Shown in pieces: positions 35,405 to 44,830 of a DNA stretch of 64,000 bases. The stretch comes from Pistricoccus aurantiacus (lineage in GTDB: Bacteria > Pseudomonadota > Gammaproteobacteria > Pseudomonadales > Halomonadaceae). The DNA is taken from assembly GCF_042682565.1 (NCBI RefSeq), contig NZ_JBHUIC010000003.1; one strand, 5' to 3'. Position numbers and translations under genes: made by a program. The notes beneath the pieces were generated by a model. The model did not search any database, was not told the DNA's origin, and worked only from the letters and a program-made list of their open reading frames with translations. The first letter of the stretch is position 1. Every line of letters starts with the position of its first letter.

Positions 35405-37086
35405 GAGGCGGACTCCCGAGCCGCTTCCATGCGTGCCTGAATCGCCTGCAGGTTTTCCCGGGCGGTGGCCAGCTGCACCTCGAGATCCTCCAGGTTGCCG
35501 TCACCGCTTTCCGCGGCCCGGGCCAGGGCCTTTTCCGCCTTGCGCAGCGCCGCCTTGGCGGCAGCCTGGGCGATGCGCAGGGTCTTGATATCTTCGAGGC
35601 CGCTCGTCGCTTCGTTTTTGTCGCTCTGCTTGGCGATCCTTGATGTCGCCTTGGCTCGCGCCGCCCGTTTGGCGGCTTTTTCCTGGGCTTCCCGTTCCAG
35701 ACGTGCCTGGCGTAGCTCGAAGCGGTGGCGGGCATGTTCCGCCCGGCGGGCCTCGAGGGCCTGGGCGCGGATGGCGTCCTTGGCGGCCCGGTAATACTGC
35801 ACCAGGGGAATGTGGCTGGGGCAGACGTAATCGCAGGCGCCACATTCGATGCAGTCGAACAGGTGAAAGAGCCCCGCCTTGTCATGCTCCCGAGCCTTGG
35901 CGAACCAGTAAAGCTGCTGGGGCAGCAGCGCCACCGGACAGGCGGCTTCGCAGGCGCCGCAGCGAATGCAGGGCCGCTCCGGTGTCGGGGGCGGTAGTTC
36001 CCGGGCGCTGGCGGCGATCAGGCAGTTGGTGGCCTTGACCAAAGGGAGATCGAGGCTTGTCAGCTCGAAACCCATCATTGGCCCGCCCATGATCAGGCGG
36101 CTAAGCTGCGCGGTATCGAGCCCAGCAAAGGTCAGCAGTTCCGCCATCGAGGTGCCCAAGCGCGCTTCCACGTTGCCCGGTCGCGCCAGCGCCTCCCCGG
36201 TCAGGGTCGTGATCCGCGAGACCAGCGGCCGTCCGTCCCGTACCGCCCGCAGCGCCGCCAGCAGCGTGCCTGGGTTGTGGCACAGCACACCGATATCCGC
36301 CGGCAGGCCGCCGCTGGGCACCTCTCGATCGAGCAGCCGCTTGATCAGCTGTTTTTCACCGCCGCTGGGATAGCGGGTGGCAATCACCTTGAGTTCGATG
36401 GGCAGGTCGCCCCGGCGATCCGCCAGCGCGACCTCGAGCGCTTCGATGGCGGCGGGCTTGTTGTCTTCGATGCCCACCAGGATACGCTCCGCGCCGCAAA
36501 GCCGGGCCAGCAGTTCGGCGCCTTCTAGCACTTTCACGGGATAGGTGCGCAGGGTCAAATCGTCCGCGGTGATATAGGGCTCGCACTCCGCGGCGTTGAC
36601 GATCAGGGTCTCGATAACGTGATGCTCGCCGACCCGTGCCTTGATCTGGGTGGGAAAACCGGCGCCCCCCAGGCCAACCACCCCGGAACGCGCTAGGCGT
36701 TCGATCAGGTCATCATGACTCGATTGGTTCCAGTCCAGCGGCGACAGGGTTTCCCATTCATCCGTGACGCCGTCCCCCTCGATCAGGATGCAGGGGGCCT
36801 TGCCTTGAGACGGATGAGGCACGGGACGCTCCTCGATGGCAACCACTTCGCCGGTGATGCTGGCGTGCAGGTCCGCGGAGATCAGCCCGACGGCGCTGGC
36901 GATCACTTGCCCGGTCTTGACCATATCGCCGACCTTGACACAGGGCTCCGCCGGTTGGCCGATATGCTGCGCCAGCGGCAGCACAACCCGCCTGGGCAGC
37001 GGCGCCTGAATCAGCGGCGTCTGGTTGGAAAGCGTCTTGTGCTGGGGAGGGTGCACGCCACCGGGAAAGTCGAAGGCCTTAGCCAT
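35401..37086 (-). CDS. rsxC: Rsx/Rnf complex subunit C, NADH-binding Fe-S flavoprotein
   Basis: The 561 residues contain a soluble NADH/FMN domain ([15 protein letters not shown] about residue 130, [13 protein letters not shown]). Two [4Fe-4S] motifs follow ([12 protein letters not shown] and [12 protein letters not shown], residues ~370-425). The C-terminus is an Ala/Lys/Arg-rich helical region of about 110 residues; the length of this tail varies greatly in the family and is moderate here. ATG 37086 is used. The TTG six bases earlier in frame is less likely. The start overlaps the rsxB stop by eight bases. Confidence 0.95.
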   Translation of the reverse strand: MAKAFDFPGGVHPPQHKTLSNQTPLIQAPLPRRVVLPLAQHIGQPAEPCVKVGDMVKTGQVIASAVGLISADLHASITGEVVAIEERPVPHPSQGKAPCILIEGDGVTDEWETLSPLDWNQSSHDDLIERLARSGVVGLGGAGFPTQIKARVGEHHVIETLIVNAAECEPYITADDLTLRTYPVKVLEGAELLARLCGAERILVGIEDNKPAAIEALEVALADRRGDLPIELKVIATRYPSGGEKQLIKRLLDREVPSGGLPADIGVLCHNPGTLLAALRAVRDGRPLVSRITTLTGEALARPGNVEARLGTSMAELLTFAGLDTAQLSRLIMGGPMMGFELTSLDLPLVKATNCLIAASARELPPPTPERPCIRCGACEAACPVALLPQQLYWFAKAREHDKAGLFHLFDCIECGACDYVCPSHIPLVQYYRAAKDAIRAQALEARRAEHARHRFELRQARLEREAQEKAAKRAARAKATSRIAKQSDKNEATSGLEDIKTLRIAQAAAKAALRKAEKALARAAESGDGNLEDLEVQLATARENLQAIQARMEAARESAS

Positions 37087-37687
37087 GGGCAAGACCCCCG
37101 CGATCCGAGGCGATCAACTGGCTGGCAGGGACATGGCTCGGACCCGGCGGCAGCGGCCATCGCCACTCCTGGGCGTCCGAGCGGGGCAGCATGTCGATGC
37201 AGTCCACCGGGCAGGGCTCCACGCAGAGATCGCAGCCGGTGCACTCGGATTCGATCACCGTGTGCATGTGCTTCGTCGCGCCGAGAATCGCATCCACCGG
37301 GCAGGCCTGAATGCACTTGGTGCAGCCGATGCATTCCTCCTCGCGAATAAAGGCCACCTTGGGAATGTCCTGGGCTTCCCCATCCAGGGGCTTGACCTCG
37401 CGGCCCAGCAGATCCGCCAGGGCGACAATGGTACTCTCGCCCCCGGGCGGGCACTTGTTGATCTCATCCCCTTCGCTGATGGCCTGGGCATAGGGGCGGC
37501 AGCCGGGATAGCCGCATTGCCCGCACTGGGTCTGGGGCAGCAGGACGTCGATCTTCTCCACTACCGGGTCGCCTTCCACCTTGAAGCGCTCCCCGGCGAA
37601 ACCCAGCAGGGCGCCGAAGATCAGCGCCAGGGCCAGCATGGCCAGGATGGCAACAAATATACCGTTATCTTGGATCAGTTCCAGCAT
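37079..37687 (-). CDS. rsxB: Rsx/Rnf complex subunit B, polyferredoxin
   Basis: The 202 residues have an N-terminal membrane anchor (residues 8-28). A Cys cluster of the Fe-S type follows ([16 protein letters not shown]...NKCPPGG). Two ferredoxin motifs come next, [14 protein letters not shown] and [18 protein letters not shown]. It carries electrons between the membrane subunits and RsxC. rsxA lies 13 bases upstream. Confidence 0.95.
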   Translation of the reverse strand: MLELIQDNGIFVAILAMLALALIFGALLGFAGERFKVEGDPVVEKIDVLLPQTQCGQCGYPGCRPYAQAISEGDEINKCPPGGESTIVALADLLGREVKPLDGEAQDIPKVAFIREEECIGCTKCIQACPVDAILGATKHMHTVIESECTGCDLCVEPCPVDCIDMLPRSDAQEWRWPLPPGPSHVPASQLIASDRGGLAHG

Positions 37688-37700
37688 GGTTTATTGTCAC

Positions 37701-38282
37701 TTAGCCTTGCACGAGCCCCGCAAAGCCCATGAACGCCAGCGACATAAGACTCGCGGTGATCATGGCGATGGCGGCGCCGCGAAAGGGCTTGGGGACGTCT
37801 GCCGACGCCAGGCGCTCCCGCAGAGCGGCAAACAGCACCAGCACCAGAGAAAACCCCAGCGCCGCACCAAAGCCATATAACGCAGCTTCCATGAAACTCG
37901 ACTGACGATTGAGGGAAAGCAGTGCCACCCCCAGCACCGCGCAGTTGGTGGTAATCAAGGGCAGAAAGATGCCCAGCACCTGATGCAGCAGCGGGCTGGT
38001 CTTCCTGACCATCAACTCCGTGAACTGCACCACCACCGCGATCACCAGGATAAAAGCGATGGTGCGCAGGTATTCGAGCCCCAGAGGGACCAGCAGGTAA
38101 TGAAAGATCAGGTAGCTGGCCACGCAGGAAAGCGTCAGCACGAAGGTGGTGGCAAGCGACATGCCCATGGCGGATTCCAGCTTGTTGGACACGCCCATGA
38201 AGGGGCACAGCCCAAGAAACTGCACCAGCACAAAGTTGTTGACCAGGGCGGTGCTGACCAGAATCAGCAGATAGTCGCTCAT
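37701..38282 (-). CDS. rsxA: Rsx/Rnf complex subunit A
   Basis: The 193 residues form six transmembrane helices. The family Cys are in [10 protein letters not shown] (about residue 25) and [11 protein letters not shown] (about 108). It pairs pseudo-symmetrically with RsxE to hold the membrane iron-sulfur centre. It is the first gene of rsxABCDGE and begins six bases after the metG stop, so read-through from metG is possible. In a halophile an ion-translocating Rnf complex would contribute to Na+ or H+ balance. Confidence 0.95.
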   Translation of the reverse strand: MSDYLLILVSTALVNNFVLVQFLGLCPFMGVSNKLESAMGMSLATTFVLTLSCVASYLIFHYLLVPLGLEYLRTIAFILVIAVVVQFTELMVRKTSPLLHQVLGIFLPLITTNCAVLGVALLSLNRQSSFMEAALYGFGAALGFSLVLVLFAALRERLASADVPKPFRGAAIAMITASLMSLAFMGFAGLVQG

Positions 38283-38288
38283 GGCTGA

Positions 38289-40331
38289 TCAAGTGACTCG
38301 CTGACCCGGTTTGGCGCCGGAGTGGGGTTCCAGCAGATAGATGCTTTCCTCGTCGCCGGCGGCCAGTACCATGCCTTCGGAGACGCCGAATCGCATCTTG
38401 CGCGGGGCCAGATTGGCCACCATCACCGTCAGCATGCCTTCCAACGCCTCCGGGGCATAGGCGGAACGAATGCCGGAGAACACGGTACGGGTTTCGCTCC
38501 CCAGGTCCAGGGTCAGCTTCAGAAGCTTGTCCGCGCCTTCGACATATTCCGCCTTGGCGATGCGCACGATGCGCAGATCGACCTTGGCAAAGTCGTCGAA
38601 AGCAATTTGGGGAGCGACGGGACTGTCCGCCAGCGGCCCCTTGGGGGTTTCCTTGAGTTTCTTCTCTTCCACCAGATCCTCCTTCGACGCCTCGATCATT
38701 GCGTCGATACGCTCTCGTTCCACTCGGGTCATCAGCGGCTTGAACTTGTCGATCGCGTGACCGATCAGGAGTTCGTGGCGGCTGTGCCAGTCCAGGCTGT
38801 CGAGCTTGAGAAAGGCCTGGGCTTCCGCCGCCATCTTCGGTACCACCGGGGCCAGATAGACCAGCAACTGGCGAAACAGGTTGATGCCCACGGAGCAGAT
38901 CTCCAGCACCTCCTGCTCGCGACCCTCCTGCTTGGCCAGCACCCAGGGCTCCGCGTCCGCGATGTAGGTGTTGGCCGCGTCCGCCAGTTCCATGATCCTG
39001 CGCATGGCCCGGGCGAATTCCCGAGACTCGTAATCTTCGGCGATGGCGTCGCCGGCAGCGATAAAGCGTGCCACCAGGGCAGGCTCCGCGCAGTGTTCCG
39101 ACAGCTTGGCGTCGCCGAACTTCTTGACGAAGCCGGCGCAGCGGCTGGCGATGTTGACCACCTTGCCCACCAGGTCCGCGTTGACTCGATAGGCGAAGTC
39201 CTCGAGGTTCAGATCGAGATCGTCGACGCCGGCGGTCAGCTTGGCGGCGAAGTAGTAACGCAAGTATTCCGGGTTCAGATGTTGTGCGTAGGTGCTCGCC
39301 TTGATGAAGGTGCCCCGGGACTTGGACATCTTGGCGCCGTTGACGGTGACGAAGCCGTGACAGAAGACGCCGCTCGGCGTGCGCAAATTGGCGCCCTTGA
39401 GCATCGCCGGCCAGAACAGCGCATGGAAGTAGACGATATCCTTGCCGATGAAGTGATAGACCTCCGCCTCGGAATCCGGGTTCCAGTAGGCGTCGAAGTC
39501 CAGGCCTTCCCGGTCGCAGAGGTTCTGGAAGCTGGCCAGGTAGCCGATGGGGGCGTCCAGCCAGACATAGAAGTACTTGCCCGGGGCGTCGGGAATCTCG
39601 AAGCCGAAGTAGGGTGCGTCTCGAGAGATGTCCCATTCGTTGAGACCGATCTCGAACCACTCCTGCAGCTTGTTGGCGATCTGTTCCTGAACGTGACCGC
39701 CCACCAGCCAGCCCTTGAGAAAGCGCTCGAAGTCCTGCAGCTTGAAGAAGTAATGAACCGAACTCCTGACTTCCGGGGTAGCGCCGGAAATCGCCGACAC
39801 CGGATCGATCAACTCCGCCGGGGTATAGGTGGCGCTGCAGACCTCGCAGTTGTCGCCGTACTGGTCATCCGCGCCGCAGCGCGGACAGGTGCCCTTGATG
39901 AAGCGATCCGCCAGGAACAGGCCCTTGACCGGATCGTACATCTGTTCGATTTCCCGGGTGGCGATATGACCCGCATCCCGCAGACGGGTATAGATCCGCT
40001 CGCTGTGCAGGCGATTTTCCGGGGAATGGGTGGAGTGGTAGTTGTCGAACCCGACCTGAAAGCGCGCAAAGTCCTCCTGGTGCTCCCGAGATACCCGTTC
40101 GATCAGCGCCTCCGGTGAAATGCCTTCCTGCTCCGCCCGCAGCATGATGGCGGTGCCGTGAGCGTCGTCGGCGCAGACATAATAGCATTCATGGCCGCGG
40201 CTCTTCTGGAAGCGCACCCAGATATCCGTCTGAATGTACTCCAGCAGATGACCGAGGTGAATGGAGCCATTGGCATAGGGCAGGGCACTGGTGACCAGGA
40301 TCTTGCGTGGGTCGCGAGGGGTTTTCGACAT
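38289..40331 (-). CDS. metG: methionyl-tRNA synthetase
   Basis: The 680 residues form a class I synthetase. The HIGH-type motif is HLGH (residues ~24-27), the zinc knuckle is [17 protein letters not shown] (about 145-161), and KMSKS is present (about 335). An anticodon-binding helical domain follows. The C-terminal tRNA-binding (EMAP/Trbp111) domain begins at about residue 575 ([27 protein letters not shown]) and supports homodimerisation. ATG 40331 ([10 protein letters not shown]) is the family-like start. The frame continues upstream without conserved sequence. The 207 bases between this start and the divergent DUF421 gene hold both promoters. Confidence 0.97.
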   Translation of the reverse strand: MSKTPRDPRKILVTSALPYANGSIHLGHLLEYIQTDIWVRFQKSRGHECYYVCADDAHGTAIMLRAEQEGISPEALIERVSREHQEDFARFQVGFDNYHSTHSPENRLHSERIYTRLRDAGHIATREIEQMYDPVKGLFLADRFIKGTCPRCGADDQYGDNCEVCSATYTPAELIDPVSAISGATPEVRSSVHYFFKLQDFERFLKGWLVGGHVQEQIANKLQEWFEIGLNEWDISRDAPYFGFEIPDAPGKYFYVWLDAPIGYLASFQNLCDREGLDFDAYWNPDSEAEVYHFIGKDIVYFHALFWPAMLKGANLRTPSGVFCHGFVTVNGAKMSKSRGTFIKASTYAQHLNPEYLRYYFAAKLTAGVDDLDLNLEDFAYRVNADLVGKVVNIASRCAGFVKKFGDAKLSEHCAEPALVARFIAAGDAIAEDYESREFARAMRRIMELADAANTYIADAEPWVLAKQEGREQEVLEICSVGINLFRQLLVYLAPVVPKMAAEAQAFLKLDSLDWHSRHELLIGHAIDKFKPLMTRVERERIDAMIEASKEDLVEEKKLKETPKGPLADSPVAPQIAFDDFAKVDLRIVRIAKAEYVEGADKLLKLTLDLGSETRTVFSGIRSAYAPEALEGMLTVMVANLAPRKMRFGVSEGMVLAAGDEESIYLLEPHSGAKPGQRVT

Positions 40332-40538
40332 GGCGGCGCTTGGATTCCTGTAACGTGGGACGAGCAGCGTAATGGCCCGAACAGGCAGGCGGCCGCTCGT
40401 ATAAGTCAAAACAAGCTCTGAATTGTAGCATTTTCCGCCGCGACTGCGATTGGTGTCCGCTGCCTGCTTGGCGCAAGATGAAAGGCGGCAAGGCGCAATG
40501 ACCGAGTACTTTCCAGCCATGCGACAAGGAGTGTGATC

Positions 40539-41060
40539 ATGGAGCAAGTTTTTTTCGACAGCGGGCAGGCGCTCTTGCGAGTCGCGGTGTCCGCGGTACT
40601 GGCGTATATCACCCTGGTGGTTTTCCTGCGGATTTCCGGGCGACGCACCCTATCGAAGATGAACGCCTTCGATCTGGTGGTGACGGTGGCGCTGGGCTCC
40701 ATCCTGGCCACCATCATACTCAGCAAGGATGTCACTCTCGCTCAGGGAGGCCTGGCTCTGGCCGCGCTGATCGGCATGCAGTACCTGCTGACCTGGACCA
40801 GCGTGCGAGTTCCCTGGGTGCGAAAGCTGGTAACGGGAGAGCCGGCGCTACTTCTTTATCAAGGAGCCATCTTGCCGGAAGCGCTGCGCAAGGCCCGGGT
40901 CACGGAAGACGAGCTATACGCGGCGGTACGCGAGGCGGGGGAAGACGATTTGAAGGATCTTCGCGCGGTAGTGCTGGAAACCGACGGCGAGTTCAGTGTC
41001 CTGACTCAGGGCAAGGTACCCGAGCTGTCCAGCCTGAAGGGCATGGACAGCGCCGATTAA
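40539..41060 (+). CDS. DUF421 membrane protein (YetF/YcaP type)
   Basis: The 173 residues begin with three transmembrane helices (residues 12-32, 45-63, 68-85), including the hallmark [31 protein letters not shown] small cytoplasmic alpha/beta domain ([39 protein letters not shown]) follows. The function of the family is not established. ATG 40539 is supported by AAGGAG eight bases upstream. A GTG at 40533 is too close to that site. Confidence 0.9.
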   Translation: MEQVFFDSGQALLRVAVSAVLAYITLVVFLRISGRRTLSKMNAFDLVVTVALGSILATIILSKDVTLAQGGLALAALIGMQYLLTWTSVRVPWVRKLVTGEPALLLYQGAILPEALRKARVTEDELYAAVREAGEDDLKDLRAVVLETDGEFSVLTQGKVPELSSLKGMDSAD

Positions 41061-41078
41061 GCAATTTCTGTCATCGAT

Positions 41079-41822
41079 TCACTGGCTTTCATCGGCTAGC
41101 CGGTAAGGCAGCGATAGATCCCCGGAGGCGACATCGTAGACTTCATAGATACCCAGCATCGGTCGACTGTCGTCGGACGTGTTGACCTCCAGATAGGCGG
41201 TGACCGCATCGAAAGAGAAATCGCGAGCATTCCGCACCCGCCAGGAGGGCACCAGTATCCTCAGGGTATCGCCCTGCAGCACCACGCTCAGCCCCGGTGA
41301 GTCCAGATAGAGCGGCATGCCGGGATTAGTCGGCGGCAGCGTCGCCTGCTCACCATTGGCGATCTCGCGGATCGCCAGTCCACCGGGTACGCGCTCGTCC
41401 TCGACCAGTACCACCCAGTGACTATGGAAGACCCTGCCATCGTTGTCATAGCTGCCGTCGCCTTGCTCGTCCCATAACGGGGTATCGTCGAAGTCCGGGT
41501 GCGATGTCGCCACCAGGGTCAGAATGCCTTCGACATCGCCGAAGCCGACCACTGATGGGGGCAGGGTGGTGGGAAAGGCATAGGTGAGAACCGGGGCGCC
41601 ATCCATCTGTCCCCTGGCATCCGGCACCGTTGCGCCGGCTTGCCCTGCTACCTGCTGTTCGAAGACCAGCATGTCGAACTCGGCGACATAACGTCCTTTC
41701 ACGTCAGCGATCGATAAATCGTCATTTTTTGCCAAGGGCATGATGGCCTCATCCGCCAGGGCTGCACCAACGACCAATAGTCCACCCAGCAGGCTTGCGG
41801 AGAATAGCGGTAACGTGTGCAT
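41079..41822 (-). CDS. secreted protein of unknown function divergent from MarR gene
   Basis: The 247 residues carry a Sec signal peptide (SLLGGLLVVGAALADEA, cleavage near residue 23). The mature part is acidic and beta-rich with no Cys. It contains short motifs such as VGFGDVEGILTLVATSHPDFDD and DNDGRVFHSHWVVLVEDERVPGG. The HSHWVVLV stretch could be a metal site, but I recognise no family. It is transcribed away from the MarR gene, and a 15-bp palindrome lies in the spot expected for its promoter. It is probably a target of that regulator. Confidence 0.75.
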   Translation of the reverse strand: MHTLPLFSASLLGGLLVVGAALADEAIMPLAKNDDLSIADVKGRYVAEFDMLVFEQQVAGQAGATVPDARGQMDGAPVLTYAFPTTLPPSVVGFGDVEGILTLVATSHPDFDDTPLWDEQGDGSYDNDGRVFHSHWVVLVEDERVPGGLAIREIANGEQATLPPTNPGMPLYLDSPGLSVVLQGDTLRILVPSWRVRNARDFSFDAVTAYLEVNTSDDSRPMLGIYEVYDVASGDLSLPYRLADESQ

Positions 41823-41932
41823 GATCGATTACTCCCGTGATTCCTTCGTCAAGGAGAGCGCCAGCGGAAAGACCGAGAAGTGCGGGCGACGATCTGACGA
41901 TCTGGAGTCTTGTTGGTTTGATCATCTATTAA

Positions 41933-41947
41933 GTATCGACTCGATAC
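41933..41947. promoter_or_regulatory. MarR-type operator, copy 1
   Basis: GTATCGACTCGATAC is a perfect seven-base inverted repeat around a central C. On the minus strand it sits between TTGCTT and TTAATA, candidate -35 and -10 boxes of the secreted-protein gene. Confidence 0.75.
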
Positions 41948-41976
41948 ATAATAAGCAATAGGCTTCTTTCCAGTGC

Positions 41977-42006
41977 TTGTCAAGCTATGCATCGAGTCAA
42001 TACACT
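41977..42006 (+). promoter_or_regulatory. marR promoter, probably giving a leaderless transcript
   Basis: TTGTCA (41977-41982) and TACACT (42001-42006) are separated by 18 bases. The expected start of transcription is at or next to the ATG at 42013. No Shine-Dalgarno sequence exists between -10 and ATG (GTCTTC). Operator copy 2 overlaps the spacer and -10. Confidence 0.55.
41989..42003. promoter_or_regulatory. MarR-type operator, copy 2
   Basis: On the minus strand this reads GTATTGACTCGATGC, matching copy 1 at 13 of 15 positions. It covers the marR promoter spacer and -10, as expected for autorepression. The copy centres are 56 bases apart. Confidence 0.7.
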
Positions 42007-42012
42007 GTCTTC

Positions 42013-42576
42013 ATGAGCCTTGCCGCTACCCTTCTCGAACGTCTCGCCGCCTTGATCCACCAATCGGTACGCGATGACGCCGCTCGCCATGGCCTGTTGC
42101 CGATCCAGCTGCAGGTGTTGGCCTATCTGGCCCAAGCCAATCATTACAGCGATATCCCCATTGCTGTGGCTGAATATTTTGGCGTGACTCGCGGCACCGT
42201 CTCGCAAACTCTCAGCGTGTTAGAGCGACGAGGACTGGTCGCCAAGCGGCCGGACAGCAAGCATGGCAAGCGTATTCACCTTCATCTGACCGAAGCCGGC
42301 CGGGCTCTGCTAAAGGATAGCTGGGCGAATCGTCTGGCCCGGGCGCTGGAGGAAGCGCCGGGAGTCGAGGAAGAAACCCTGGAAGAAGGACTGCGTGGCT
42401 TTTTGGTAGCCTTGCAGCGTCAGAACCATCATCGAGCGTTCAACGTCTGCAAGCATTGCGTGCATTTTCTCGAGGAGGCCGAGGGTTATCGCTGTGGCCT
42501 GACGAAGGAGCCGCTCGCGGTGGAGCAGACCCTGAAGATCTGCCGGGAATGGACGCCGCCGGGAGATAAGGCTTGA
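42013..42576 (+). CDS. MarR-family regulator with C-terminal four-Cys motif
   Basis: The 187 residues form a winged helix-turn-helix core (residues ~25-100, IAVAEYFGVTRGTVSQTLSVLERRGLV with a basic wing DSKHGKRIHLHLT) and dimerisation helices. A C-terminal extension follows with C146-x2-C149-x11-C161-x15-C177 (VCKHC, YRCGL, KICREW). Four spaced cysteines in a regulator suggest zinc or an iron-sulfur cluster, hence redox or metal sensing. The start at ATG 42013 fits the promoter position (leaderless). It is divergent from a secreted-protein gene, and two operator-like palindromes lie between them. Confidence 0.88.
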   Translation: MSLAATLLERLAALIHQSVRDDAARHGLLPIQLQVLAYLAQANHYSDIPIAVAEYFGVTRGTVSQTLSVLERRGLVAKRPDSKHGKRIHLHLTEAGRALLKDSWANRLARALEEAPGVEEETLEEGLRGFLVALQRQNHHRAFNVCKHCVHFLEEAEGYRCGLTKEPLAVEQTLKICREWTPPGDKA

Positions 42577-42640
42577 GACACACAGCCAACATCCCATGCT
42601 AAGCTTGCGGTTTTCTCGACACAGCTAACCGGAGAACACC

Positions 42641-42919
42641 ATGACCCAAGCCAGCGCGCGCCATATTCTGGTCGACGATGAAGCCAAGTGTGAAGAGCTG
42701 AAAAAGGAAATCGAAGGCGGACGCGATTTCGCCGAGGTGGCCAAGGAGCATTCCAACTGCCCCTCCGGTCGGCAGGGTGGCGATCTGGGAACTTTTGGGC
42801 CGGGGCAAATGGTGCCGGAATTCGACAAGGTAGTGTTCAGCGGTGACCTGAACAAGGTGCATGGCCCGGTAAAAACCCAGTTCGGCTATCACCTGCTGGA
42901 AATCACCCACCGCAGCTGA
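42641..42919 (+). CDS. ppiC: parvulin-type peptidyl-prolyl isomerase
   Basis: The 92 residues are a stand-alone parvulin domain without a signal peptide. ASARHILV at the N-terminus, FAEVAKEHSNCPSG, GGDLGTFGPGQMVPEFD and TQFGYHLLEI match PpiC of E. coli, which has 93 residues. The active-site His residues are in ARHIL and YHLLEI. It is a cytoplasmic prolyl isomerase. GGAGAACACC precedes the ATG, and a strong terminator follows at 42946. Confidence 0.94.
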   Translation: MTQASARHILVDDEAKCEELKKEIEGGRDFAEVAKEHSNCPSGRQGGDLGTFGPGQMVPEFDKVVFSGDLNKVHGPVKTQFGYHLLEITHRS

Positions 42920-42945
42920 TATTCGACGTGAATCGGTGAGAAGCG

Positions 42946-42977
42946 AAACCGCATGGAGCTGTTATCCGTGCGGTTTT
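42946..42977 (+). terminator. intrinsic terminator after ppiC
   Basis: The arms are AAACCGCATGGA (42946-42957) and TCCGTGCGGTTT (42965-42976), with a seven-base loop and one G-T pair. They run into TTTTGTCGTTTT. Confidence 0.85.
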
Positions 42978-43014
42978 GTCGTTTTGACAAAAACGAGAAT
43001 CAAGCGGAAAAGCG

Positions 43015-44478
43015 GTGAGTAAAGCAACATGGAAAAGCTGGTGGAGTAGATCGATGGGCTGGAAAGGGCTACTGCTGTTACTGGTGATTGTCTATCTCGC
43101 CATGGCATTCTGGCAGCGCTATAAGCCCTTGCCGGAGGGTATCGGCATGGCAAGCCCCTTGTATCCAGCCACGAATCTGGCCTTTCTCGCGGATGAAACC
43201 TACCTGGATGCTCAAGGGAATCGCCAGAGCGATCAGGCAATCTTCGATGAAGTGCTGCGTTTGATCGGTCAGGCCGAGCGTCTGATCGTGCTGGACATGT
43301 TCCTGTTCAACGCTTTCAAGGGGGAAGCGGAAGGCCACTATCGACCACTCTCACACCAGCTGACCCAGGCGCTGATCGAGCGCAAGCAGGGGATGCCGGA
43401 GATCGAGGCGTTGGTGATCAGCGATCCGCTGAATACGCTCTACGGCGGCCTTGCGTCCGCGCATTTTCAGGCGCTGCGCGAGGCGGGCGTAAAAGTCATC
43501 ATGACCGACCTGACCGAGCAGCGGGCGTCGAATCCGGCCTGGTCCGGTTTCTGGTATCTTTGCTGTCGCTGGCTGGGCAATAGCGCCGAAGACGGCTGGC
43601 TCCCCAACCTGTTGGGGACGGGGCGGGTGACCCTGCGCAGCTATCTGGCACTGCTCAATTTCAATGCCAATCACCGCAAGACGCTGGTGGTGGATGAAGG
43701 CGAGTATTGGACGGGGATGGTGACCTCCGCCAATCCCCACGATGCCAGTAGCTGGCACGATAACGTGGCGCTGCGTTTTTCCGGGCCGGCGGTGGGCGAC
43801 CTGCTGAAGAGCGAGCGGGCGGTGGCCGACTATTCCGGCGGGGCCGTCGATTTTCCTCGTCTGAATATTGCGATACCGGAGGAAGCCGGCGAGGCGCGTC
43901 TCCAGATTCTGACGGAAGGCAGGATAGGTGATGCACTGCTCGAGACGCTGAACGAGAGCAAGGCCGGGGACAAGATCGATATCGCCGTCTTCTACCTGGC
44001 TCATCGCGAGATCATGACCGCCCTGATCGCGGCGCATCGCCGTGGCGTCGAGCTACGGGTGCTGCTCGATCCCAACCGGGATGCCTTCGGCATCAAGAAA
44101 AACGGCATTCCCAATCGTCAGGCCGGCTGGGAGCTGCACCGCGCCGGTGTGCCGCTGCGCTGGTGCGATACCCACGGCGAACAGTGCCACAGCAAGATGC
44201 TGCTGTATCAGCCAGACTCAGGACCTGTCGAACTGATCCTGGGCTCCGCGAACTACACCCGGCGCAATCTCGACGATCTCAACCTGGAAACCAGCGTGCG
44301 GCTGGTAGCGCCACGCGAGACGCCGGCAACCCGGCAGGCGTTGGCGCTATTCGAACGTCAATGGAACAACCCGGACGGACGTCGTTACAGCCTGGATTAC
44401 GCGATGTTCGCCGACCCCTCCCGGTGGCGTTACTGGCAATATCGGCTGATGGAGGCAACGGGGCTTTCCACCTTTTGA
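43015..44478 (+). CDS. phospholipase D-family membrane-anchored protein
   Basis: The 487 residues begin with one transmembrane helix (about 18-35). Two PLD halves follow. The first HKD motif is complete (His220-x-Lys222-x4-Asp227, NHRKTLVVDE). The second has His392-x-Lys394 but Gln where Asp is expected (CHSKMLLYQ), followed by LGSANYTRRN. The family includes cardiolipin synthases and phosphatidyltransferases. This one has the long inter-motif spacing and helical middle of uncharacterised PLD-like proteins. The start may be GTG 43015 (GGAAAAG upstream) or ATG 43054; I use the first. Catalysis with the degenerate second motif is plausible but unproven. Confidence 0.85.
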   Translation: MSKATWKSWWSRSMGWKGLLLLLVIVYLAMAFWQRYKPLPEGIGMASPLYPATNLAFLADETYLDAQGNRQSDQAIFDEVLRLIGQAERLIVLDMFLFNAFKGEAEGHYRPLSHQLTQALIERKQGMPEIEALVISDPLNTLYGGLASAHFQALREAGVKVIMTDLTEQRASNPAWSGFWYLCCRWLGNSAEDGWLPNLLGTGRVTLRSYLALLNFNANHRKTLVVDEGEYWTGMVTSANPHDASSWHDNVALRFSGPAVGDLLKSERAVADYSGGAVDFPRLNIAIPEEAGEARLQILTEGRIGDALLETLNESKAGDKIDIAVFYLAHREIMTALIAAHRRGVELRVLLDPNRDAFGIKKNGIPNRQAGWELHRAGVPLRWCDTHGEQCHSKMLLYQPDSGPVELILGSANYTRRNLDDLNLETSVRLVAPRETPATRQALALFERQWNNPDGRRYSLDYAMFADPSRWRYWQYRLMEATGLSTF

Positions 44479-44551
44479 TGCCAGGCGACAAAGTAGTTGC
44501 TTGAGGGTAGGCTATCAAGACTTTCCAGTAGTGTTATTCAAGGAGTCTTAC

Positions 44552-44758
44552 ATGAATGAAGAAACCTTCAACGTCAGCATCCGCAAGTTCCTGAAAAAGG
44601 TTGGTATCAGCTCTCAGCGCGAAATCGAGCAGGCGGTGAACAAGGCCATCGAGGAAGGCAAGCTCGAGGGAACCGAGACCCTGCCGGCGCGCATGACGCT
44701 GATGGTGGGAGATCTCAACATAAAGATCGATTTCGACGGCACGATAGAGCTCGAATAA
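44552..44758 (+). CDS. DUF6494 small protein
   Basis: The 68 residues begin MNEETFNVSIRKFLKKVGIS. A helical half (SQREIEQAVNKAIEEGKL) is followed by a beta-hairpin half (LPARMTLMVGDLNIKIDFDG). This matches the small DUF6494 family as I remember it. The function is unknown. AAGGAGTCTTAC precedes the ATG. It is a single gene with about 70 bases on either side, between the PLD protein and an ABC exporter. Confidence 0.82.
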   Translation: MNEETFNVSIRKFLKKVGISSQREIEQAVNKAIEEGKLEGTETLPARMTLMVGDLNIKIDFDGTIELE

Positions 44759-44830
44759 TCTTTCAGGTCAGTTTCCTCTGAGCTGTTACGGAACTATCCG
44801 TCGATAATTCATTTTCTTTCGCGAGACCTC

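Noticed and set aside
37675..39660. 661-codon open frame on the minus strand across metG and rsxA
   Set aside because: It is a shadow in a second frame of metG/rsxA, with composition skewed to Arg/Gly and no recognisable motif.
38322..40118. 598-codon open frame on the plus strand opposite metG
   Set aside because: It is antisense to a certain gene, has no ribosome-binding site and shows the His/Gln-rich composition typical of antisense frames in G+C-rich DNA.
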